DNA from: an uncultured bacterium
GTDB taxonomy: Bacteria; Verrucomicrobiota; Kiritimatiellia; RFP12; UBA1067
DNA: 6,859 nucleotides
Direction: 5' to 3'
Assembly: GCA_902779075.1 (NCBI GenBank)
Contig: CACZAK010000279.1
Span: forward strand, 1-6,859
Below are positions 1-4,262 of the stretch, piece by piece. The notes beneath the pieces are model-generated. The model saw only the letters and a list, made by a program, of their open reading frames with translations. It ran no database searches and was not told where the DNA came from. Made by a program: the position numbers and the translations under genes. Position 1 is the stretch's first letter; each line of letters opens with the position of its first letter.

Positions 1-108
1 CTGTCCGTTTGAAAGTTCCTTGGGCGTCGCATGGCAGACAGTTTACCAAAAATTCAGTCACTCCACCACTCTTACTCCACCAATCGTGTCTGACCCTCGG
101 CCTCCCTC
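1..108 (+). mobile_element. MITE-like repeat, copy 1 (3' part only)
   Basis: This is the right-hand part of the mobile repeat whose full copy lies at 1606-1844. Bases 1-108 align without gaps to 1737-1844, with four mismatches by eye (two in the first seven bases, two near 70-76). Similarity stops exactly after GGCCTCCCTC, the same right end as the full copy, and the flanking sequence then differs. The 5' part lies outside the window. No coding function is evident. Confidence 0.85.
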
Positions 109-111
109 CCT

Positions 112-135
112 CTCCCTGTAGTCCTCCCTGTAGTC
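112..135 (+). repeat. 12-bp tandem duplication at the EEP stop codon
   Basis: CTCCCTGTAGTC occurs twice head to tail, at 112-123 and 124-135. The second unit overlaps the first two bases of the minus-strand stop codon of the EEP gene (134-136). It lies just outside the right end of repeat copy 1, so it may be a replication slip or a scar of the insertion. No function is claimed. Confidence 0.6.
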
Positions 136-955
136 AATTACTCGCGGCCTTTAGGCGGAGCGTTGCTACGACGGGATAATGATCGGATGTCACGTTGTCC
201 TTGACTAAATGCGTTTCGACCACTGAAACGCGGTCGGCGAATTTCAAGTTTACTGCAACGTAGTCGATGCAATATTCTTTTTTGCCAGGTTGAAACGTCT
301 TGTACAGACCGAATCCGTGCCAGGTGCGCACATGTTCGTCGGACAGTATCTTCAAGCAATTGCGCATCAAGGTTACGGGTTCGCTTTGCGGCTCTGAATT
401 CCAGTCACCGGTGATGAATACTGGTTTGTCGTATTTCGCGAGCGTCTTGCAAACAATGGCTGCGGAATCCATGCGGCTGTTCAGCACTTTAGGCGCATAC
501 TCGAAGTGCATGACGCCGACAGCAAACTTGGTGTAATCGCATATCATCAACGAGCGCGGGCCATACTTGTTCCACCGTAGCGCCACTTCGTCGGTGCGGG
601 TTGCCGGTACGCGCGAAAGTATGGCGTTGAAACTACCCATTCCGCACGGCGTGACGTGCATTCCCGTCTTTTTCCCAAGTTCCAGCGCCACATCGGGCTT
701 AATCTCGTTGATGCACGCGAAATCGGGATTTTCTGCCTTTATTCGATCTGCTACGCGCTTCACGTCCACTTTGTTGTCCGCACCCTCGCAATGGTGCACG
801 TTGTAGCTCATTATCTTGATTACGCTCGTGCTGGCGTCTGTTGGCTGCGCTTGTACGGCGCACGTCGGCTTCGCAATGACGCCGGCAAGCATTGCGCACA
901 ACACGCCGCAAAGGAATCTTAAAGTTTGCTTTCTATACGATTGCATTGTTTTCAT
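134..955 (-). CDS. secreted endonuclease/exonuclease/phosphatase-fold hydrolase
   Basis: The predicted 273-residue protein belongs to the metal-dependent EEP superfamily (DNase I, sphingomyelinase and inositol phosphatase relatives), which hydrolyses phosphodiesters or phosphomonoesters. Numbering from the upstream ATG at 958, all the fold's signature residues are visible: SYN with Asn53, INE with Glu85 (metal ligand), MHF with His151, GDWN with Asp185 and Asn187, IDY with Asp232, and SDH with Asp259 and His260. Residues 1 to about 37 are a signal peptide (basic start, then a hydrophobic FLCGVLCAMLAGVIA core), so it should be exported. Two ATGs lie in tandem. The second (955) sits 5 nt from AAGGAGG and is preferred over the first (958), which is only 2 nt away. 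The gene is single, with its own promoter. Its GC (about 52% in sampled lines) is well below that of the arabinosidase genes. The substrate cannot be told from sequence: nuclease, lipid or sugar phosphatase are all possible. Confidence 0.9.
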   Translation of the reverse strand: MKTMQSYRKQTLRFLCGVLCAMLAGVIAKPTCAVQAQPTDASTSVIKIMSYNVHHCEGADNKVDVKRVADRIKAENPDFACINEIKPDVALELGKKTGMHVTPCGMGSFNAILSRVPATRTDEVALRWNKYGPRSLMICDYTKFAVGVMHFEYAPKVLNSRMDSAAIVCKTLAKYDKPVFITGDWNSEPQSEPVTLMRNCLKILSDEHVRTWHGFGLYKTFQPGKKEYCIDYVAVNLKFADRVSVVETHLVKDNVTSDHYPVVATLRLKAASN

Positions 956-960
956 CATAT

Positions 961-967
961 CCTCCTT
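961..967 (-). promoter_or_regulatory. ribosome-binding site deciding the EEP start
   Basis: A perfect AAGGAGG on the minus strand lies 2 nt from the ATG at 958 and 5 nt from the ATG at 955. The second spacing is the usual one, so translation probably starts at 955. Confidence 0.75.
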
Positions 968-987
968 CTTTCGTTTTCAATCACTAC

Positions 988-1004
988 CATCCCGTAGAGG
1001 GATG
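988..1004 (-). promoter_or_regulatory. short stem-loop at the 5' end of the EEP transcript
   Basis: CATCCC pairs with GGGATG around a 5-nt loop. It lies directly downstream of the EEP -10 box, so with a start site near 1003 it would form the very 5' end of the mRNA. Two readings fit: an RNA-stabilising hairpin, or a small operator dyad overlapping the start site. The sequence does not choose between them. Confidence 0.4.
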
Positions 1005-1009
1005 TGCGT

Positions 1010-1018
1010 AGTATAGCA
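1010..1018 (-). promoter_or_regulatory. extended -10 promoter of the EEP gene
   Basis: On the minus strand TG-C-TATACT (1018 down to 1010) is an extended -10 box. A 17-bp spacer leads to TTGCAC at 1038-1033, a partial -35 match (TTG conserved). The predicted leader is about 45 nt and contains the stem-loop and AAGGAGG. The same TG-N-TATA[A/C]T form precedes both arabinosidase genes. Confidence 0.6.
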
Positions 1019-1100
1019 TTCCCTGATTTCGCGTGCAACATGGAGTGTTCACCACGCTTACCCCGGTTTTTTGGGGGCGAATCATCCCGAAATCAAATGG

Positions 1101-1231
1101 GAGGCAATTGCAAAACCTTCGCAATTGCGGACGCGCGGGAGCGCGTCCCTCCCGAAATGCACATCTTGCACTTTCTTTGCACGGTTATGGGAGGGACGCG
1201 CTCCCGCGCGTCCGGGTTTTGCAACTGCCTC
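1101..1231. repeat. REP/BIME-like bipartite palindromic element
   Basis: Two inverted arms (1101-1153 and 1189-1231) flank a 35-nt centre. Both begin with GAGGCA[A/G]TTGCAAAACC at their outer end and finish with CCCTCCC at the inner end. Each arm holds its own perfect hairpin with 8-bp GGACGCGC/GCGCGTCC stems: 1129-1148 with loop GGGA, and 1194-1213 with loop TCCC. The left arm carries about 10 extra bases that repeat the palindrome GCAATTGC. This is the layout of a REP-inverse REP pair. Such elements are moved by RAYT/IS200-type transposases, none of which is present here. Open reading frames through it are artefacts of the palindromes. Confidence 0.75.
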
Positions 1232-1256
1232 ACAATATAGTTATCCGCTCTTGGAG

Positions 1257-1265
1257 TGTTGTACT
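1257..1265 (+). promoter_or_regulatory. possible weak promoter of the broken LamG-like gene
   Basis: TG-T-TGTACT resembles the extended -10 form seen elsewhere in the window, with one mismatch to TATACT. No convincing -35 is present. It sits about 40 nt before the start codon at 1306. Offered only because its spacing matches the other promoters. Confidence 0.25.
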
Positions 1266-1305
1266 TCTGGAGGGAAATCAATTCGAACTAAAAAGGAGGA
1301 AAAGA

Positions 1306-1605
1306 ATGAAACTGCAAAAAACGAGTAAAACAGCGGGGAGGGTAAATTAAGTGCAGCATTCCTCCTGTCCGGTGCGATAGTCGCTGCATGTGTGGCGATT
1401 TCTTTTGCGGCTAAGCCGTATGACGCTGTGGTGGAGTATCTGGAGTCAGTGAAAGACGCTTCCGCCATTTCCCACATTGACCCAGGACTCCATCCGGCCA
1501 ACGGCATGGGCGCGTACATTCGCTTCATGCCGATGCAGGATGGATCCGATTCCGTTCTCTTTGGCGCAATGGAGACGACGGGAAACAAGACTTGGTACTT
1601 TGGCG
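1306..1605 (+). pseudogene. broken 5' end of a secreted LamG-like protein
   Basis: An excellent AAGGAGG (1293-1299) lies 6 nt before ATG 1306. That frame, MKLQKTSKTAGRVN, stops at 1348. Another frame, open from 1329, continues with a clear signal-peptide core (LSAAFLLSGAIVAACVAISFA), then AKPYDAVVEYLES, and a region (YIRFMPMQDGSDSVLFGAMETTG and onward) resembling the N-terminus of LamG/concanavalin-like secreted proteins. Restoring one A in the A4 run at 1327-1330 joins the two frames as MKLQKTSKNSGEGKLS, so a single-base deletion is the simplest explanation. After about 100 codons the reading frame enters the mobile repeat at 1606 and the rest of the gene is absent. Beyond the repeat the frame would stop within two codons. 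The gene is therefore dead twice over, unless the frameshift is a sequencing error. The LamG family assignment is by resemblance only. Confidence 0.65.
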
Positions 1606-1844
1606 GAGGGGGCCAGAGGCCCCATTGGTGGAGTGGGAGTGGTGGAGTAACTTCATGCAAGAGCCCTCCTTCCCTTCGCAGTCAAGCGATATGTTCGCTG
1701 CGGCGAATGGGGGGCTCCCTTACCAGGTGGCGGCATCGGTCCATTTGAAAGTTCCTTGGGCGTCGCATGGCAGACAGTTTACCAAAAATTCAGTCACTCC
1801 TCCATTCTTACTCCACCAATCGTGTCTGACCCTCGGCCTCCCTC
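1606..1844 (+). mobile_element. MITE-like repeat, copy 2 (complete, 239 bp)
   Basis: This non-coding element starts GAGGGGGCC and ends GGCCTCCCTC, whose reverse complement starts GAGGGAGGCC. Inside these ends, 1624-1655 and the complement of 1789-1820 match at 25 of 32 positions, including the first ten (ATTGGTGGAG). TTGGCG flanks it directly at 1600-1605 and 1845-1850, a candidate 6-bp target duplication. The left end also forms a perfect GGGGCC-AGA-GGCCCC hairpin (1609-1623). Bases 1624-1714 are identical to copy 3, and 1737-1844 are about 96% identical to copy 1. It encodes no transposase, so it is presumably mobilised in trans. It cuts off the LamG-like gene on its left. Confidence 0.8.
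1661..1717. other. internal stem-loop of the mobile repeat
   Basis: GAGCCC (1661-1666) pairs with GGGCTC (1712-1717), TTCGC (1675-1679) pairs with GCGAA (1703-1707), and an apical AGCGA/TCGCT pair (1685-1689, 1695-1699) closes the top. The terminal repeats enclose this arm, so the whole element could fold as one branched RNA or cruciform. Copy 3 ends inside this arm at the window edge. Confidence 0.5.
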
Positions 1845-1908
1845 TTGGCGAATAGCATGTCAAAGCAAGGCGGCGAAGTCACGCATCCCGCAGTCGAACC
1901 GCCGCGCG

Positions 1909-3966
1909 TCAGAGGCGGATGCAGGATATCGAATGTGGCGGAAGCGCCACTTTGCCATCCTTGACGGGAAGGGCGGCCTCCGCCGGGATGACGCGACTCT
2001 CGCTGCCGATGTCGTTGAAGGCGTCGGGCGAATCGCCCGCAAGCACGGTGGCCTTGAGGGCCTTTGCGGACGTCAGGGCGGAAACGTCAAGCTGCACCGC
2101 CGCGTCGGGATGCTTGTTGGCTACGGCCATCACGCGGCGCGAGCCGTCGTCGGAGACGGTGAGCACGGCGTCCAGCACGGGGACGGCGGTCTTGCCGTCG
2201 GAAAGCCTGCCGCAGTCCACGTCGAGCGCGGAGAAGTTGGGCTCGAGCAGGTGCGTGTACATCCAGAACACGTGGTATGTGGTGCGTTTGACGATTCCCT
2301 TGTCATGCACGAAAATCGCGCCGCACGTGTTCACGACCGGCGAGAAATTCGCCATTTTCACGATGTCGCAGCGGCGGAGGCAGGTGTTGAGGAAGCAGGC
2401 GGTGAAAACGGCGTCCGCCATGGTGTATGACGCAGCCCTGTCGTTCACGCGGCACGCCTTGTAGTTCATGACGGCGCCGCGGCGGTAGTTGCCGAGGCCG
2501 GGGTGGGCCCAGCCGCGCAGGTTCCATTCGTCGAACGCGATGCCGACCTTGCCGCCGCCGAATCCGGCTTTCTCCAGCACGGCGACCGTGCGCTCGATCT
2601 CGCCCTTGGGGCGTTCCGTCTGCATCATGCACTTCAGGTACGGTTCGTAGCCGCCGGCGTAGTATCCGTGAATGCTCACGTAGTCGAGAAGGTAGCCCGC
2701 CGTCTTGAGCAGCGGAAGGGACCATCCTTCGTTGGGCAGGGCGAGGGCGGGGGCGAGAAGCTTTATGCGCCGGTCCGTGCCGCGCATCATCTTTGCGCTC
2801 TCGCGCACGAGCGGCCCCCATTGCTGGACGGTCTTCGCGCCGATCTCGTGCCCGCCCCAGTTTTCGTTGCCGACGCTCCAGTATATCACGTCGTGCGGCT
2901 TCGGGTAGCCGTTCGCGATGCGCCGGCGGCCCCACTTGCCGACGTTGAGGTTGCAGTATTCGACCCAGTCGCTCATCTCCTCCTCGTTGCCGGTTCCGGC
3001 GTTCGTGCAGATGTAGGGTTCGCATCCGACCTTGCGGCACCACTTGACGTATTCGTCCGTGCCGAACGTGTTGGGGTCCTCGACGGCCCAGGCCTTGTTC
3101 CACATCGGCTGGCGGTTCGGCCCGACGCCGCACTTCCAGTGGTAGTCGGAGACGTAGCATCCGCCCGGCCAGCGCACGATCGGGCACTTGATATCTCGCA
3201 GCGCCTCGATCACGTCCTTGCGGAAGCCGTCCTCGTCGGATAGCGCGTGCTTCGGCCAGAAGAGCCCGCCGTACACCTGGTTGTCGAAGTGCTCGATGAA
3301 GTGGCCGAAGATCATCGGGTCGTACTTCATTGCCTTCGCGCCCTTTGCGGGCGCGGCGGCGGCGGCGCGGCGCGAGGTGTCGGCGACGGTGGCGGATTCC
3401 ATGACGAGCCGCCCGTCAAGCCAGGCTCGGATGCGCTCGTCGGTGCATTCCACCTTCACGTCGTACCAGCGGCCCTGCTCGATCGAGCCGGCGACCTGCA
3501 CGCGCTTGAACGGCGGCTGCTCGATTCCGTGGGACTTGTTGTACCATCCGCCGAATATCACCCATTCGCCGCCGCCGGCGAGATGCGGCACGCCGGTCTG
3601 CACGAGGAATCCCTCCGGCCCGTCCACGCGCCGCGCCTTGACGGAGAGCGTGACGTTGCGGAACGTGCCCGGAATGGAAAGCACCGCGGCCCCGCGCTCT
3701 GCGAAAGACGCGGTTTGGGAAAGCATCCCGTTTGCAGACGTCCACTTGCCTGCGCCATGGCTCGTCCAGCCATTGATGCCGGAGGCGTCCTTGAAGTCGC
3801 TTGAAAACAGCGTTTCGCCGGAACGCCCGGTGATGCGCAGTTCCTTGAAGTCGGCCTTGGTCGAGTATGCGCCCAGGCCGAGACGGAAGTCGAACGCCTG
3901 CGCCGCCTGGAACGTGCAAAGGCACGCCATGGCCGCAACAATGTTTTTCATGTGTCCAGTCTCCAT
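1909..3966 (-). CDS. GH51 alpha-L-arabinofuranosidase with N-terminal jelly-roll-like domain
   Basis: This exported glycosidase (685 residues) should release terminal alpha-L-arabinofuranose from arabinan, arabinoxylan or similar glycans with retention of configuration. A signal peptide occupies about 1-24 (cleavage near QAQA-FDF). Residues 28-192 look like a LamG/DUF1080-type beta-sandwich, followed by an Ala-rich linker (201-212). The catalytic barrel runs from about 213 to 560: FGHFIEH with Glu225, RWPGG with Arg265, YWSVGNENWG with acid/base Glu368, SIHGYY with His433 and Tyr435, and IAFDEWN with nucleophile Glu480. A C-terminal beta-sandwich follows (about 590-685). All expected active-site residues are present. 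ATG 3966 is preferred because AAGGAG (3981-3976) lies 9 nt upstream. ATG 3951 (MKNIVAAM) has a weaker GGAG at the same spacing and cannot be excluded. An open frame extends to 4182, but its start lies upstream of the promoter. The gene is divergent from GH127. Confidence 0.92.
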   Translation of the reverse strand: METGHMKNIVAAMACLCTFQAAQAFDFRLGLGAYSTKADFKELRITGRSGETLFSSDFKDASGINGWTSHGAGKWTSANGMLSQTASFAERGAAVLSIPGTFRNVTLSVKARRVDGPEGFLVQTGVPHLAGGGEWVIFGGWYNKSHGIEQPPFKRVQVAGSIEQGRWYDVKVECTDERIRAWLDGRLVMESATVADTSRRAAAAAPAKGAKAMKYDPMIFGHFIEHFDNQVYGGLFWPKHALSDEDGFRKDVIEALRDIKCPIVRWPGGCYVSDYHWKCGVGPNRQPMWNKAWAVEDPNTFGTDEYVKWCRKVGCEPYICTNAGTGNEEEMSDWVEYCNLNVGKWGRRRIANGYPKPHDVIYWSVGNENWGGHEIGAKTVQQWGPLVRESAKMMRGTDRRIKLLAPALALPNEGWSLPLLKTAGYLLDYVSIHGYYAGGYEPYLKCMMQTERPKGEIERTVAVLEKAGFGGGKVGIAFDEWNLRGWAHPGLGNYRRGAVMNYKACRVNDRAASYTMADAVFTACFLNTCLRRCDIVKMANFSPVVNTCGAIFVHDKGIVKRTTYHVFWMYTHLLEPNFSALDVDCGRLSDGKTAVPVLDAVLTVSDDGSRRVMAVANKHPDAAVQLDVSALTSAKALKATVLAGDSPDAFNDIGSESRVIPAEAALPVKDGKVALPPHSISCIRL

Positions 3967-3991
3967 TTCAGGTTTCTCCTTGACGGATAAT

Positions 3992-4000
3992 AGTATATCA
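3992..4000 (-). promoter_or_regulatory. extended -10 promoter of the GH51 gene
   Basis: The minus strand reads TG-A-TATACT from 4000 to 3992. The -35 position (AAGGCA, 4020-4015, 17-bp spacer) is poor. AAGGAG begins only 10 nt after the -10, so the leader is very short, about 20 nt before ATG 3966. This placement rules out starts upstream of 3985. Confidence 0.55.
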
Positions 4001-4025
4001 AAACATAACGGGGGTGCCTTGCCCA

Positions 4026-4190
4026 CTACTTCACGATGACCACAATCCCGCGCCTGCCGATGCGCGCCTTGCCGCCAACACTGAGGCCGCGGTCGTTGGC
4101 GGTGCAGAAATCCACCGTGCCGCCCGCGATTTCGAGACTGCCGGAACCGCCGCTCGTCGTTCCGACCTGTCCGCTGTCGCATGACGGGAA
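4026..4190 (-). pseudogene. orphan C-terminal fragment of a secreted beta-rich protein
   Basis: Minus-strand codons ending in TAG (4028-4026) read SGQVGTTSGGSGSLEIAGG, then TVDFCTANDRGLSVGGKA and RIGRRGIVVIVK. Third positions are almost all G or C, as in the two glycosidases, and the residues look like the Gly/Thr/Val-rich turns of a beta-helix or adhesin C-terminus. There is no start codon or ribosome-binding site. Upstream the frame runs into the GH127 promoter region near 4190, so only the last 50 or so codons survive. It probably marks a gene that once preceded GH51 in the same direction and was lost when the GH127 side was joined. It could also be a chance open frame; codon bias argues against that. 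Confidence 0.45.
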
Positions 4191-4193
4191 TTG

Positions 4194-4202
4194 TGGTATA
4201 AT
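4194..4202 (+). promoter_or_regulatory. extended -10 promoter of the GH127 gene
   Basis: TG-G-TATAAT is a perfect extended -10. The -35 region (CTGTCG at 4174-4179, 17-bp spacer) matches only three of six positions. Predicted transcription starts near 4209, leaving a leader of roughly 54 nt. The stretch TATAATGTTGC recurs at 6723-6733 behind the gene. Confidence 0.65.
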
Positions 4203-4262
4203 GTTGCGCGTTATGCTAAACAGAGCAAATGACGGCAGTCAATCACATCAAGGAGGAATGCA

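Noticed and set aside
1061..1076. CCCC-GGTTTTTT-GGGG as a terminator
   Set aside because: The T-run is in the loop rather than after the stem, the stem is 4 bp, and no gene ends there.
1..1850. CRISPR array or defence system suggested by repeated units
   Set aside because: The repeats are over 200 bp, thousands of bases apart, and have terminal inverted repeats; there are no spacers and no cas or other defence genes.
1899..1918. CCGCC/GGCGG dyad as a GH51 terminator
   Set aside because: Only 5 bp, it overlaps the stop codon, and there is no T-run on the minus strand.
1756..2430. Plus-strand frame running from the mobile repeat into the GH51 3' half
   Set aside because: It starts within the repeat without a ribosome-binding site and is antisense to GH51; a chance junction frame.
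2303..3243. Long open frames on both strands inside the GH51 gene (2303-3187 minus, 2503-3243 plus)
   Set aside because: They are overlaps caused by high GC. Their translations are Arg/Ala/Pro- or Val/Ala-rich without domains, while the GH51 frame is unambiguous.
1909..4182. 757-residue form of the GH51 protein starting at 4182
   Set aside because: The extra 72 residues are Arg-rich, precede the signal peptide, lie upstream of the -10 box, and overlap a better-coded fragment in another frame.
1606..4190. Inversion model in which the LamG-like start and the orphan C-terminus are halves of one gene split by an inversion carrying GH51
   Set aside because: It would need a repeat or junction near 4190, which is not seen, and TTGGCG on both sides of copy 2 favours simple insertion. 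The two fragments show no overlap to test it.
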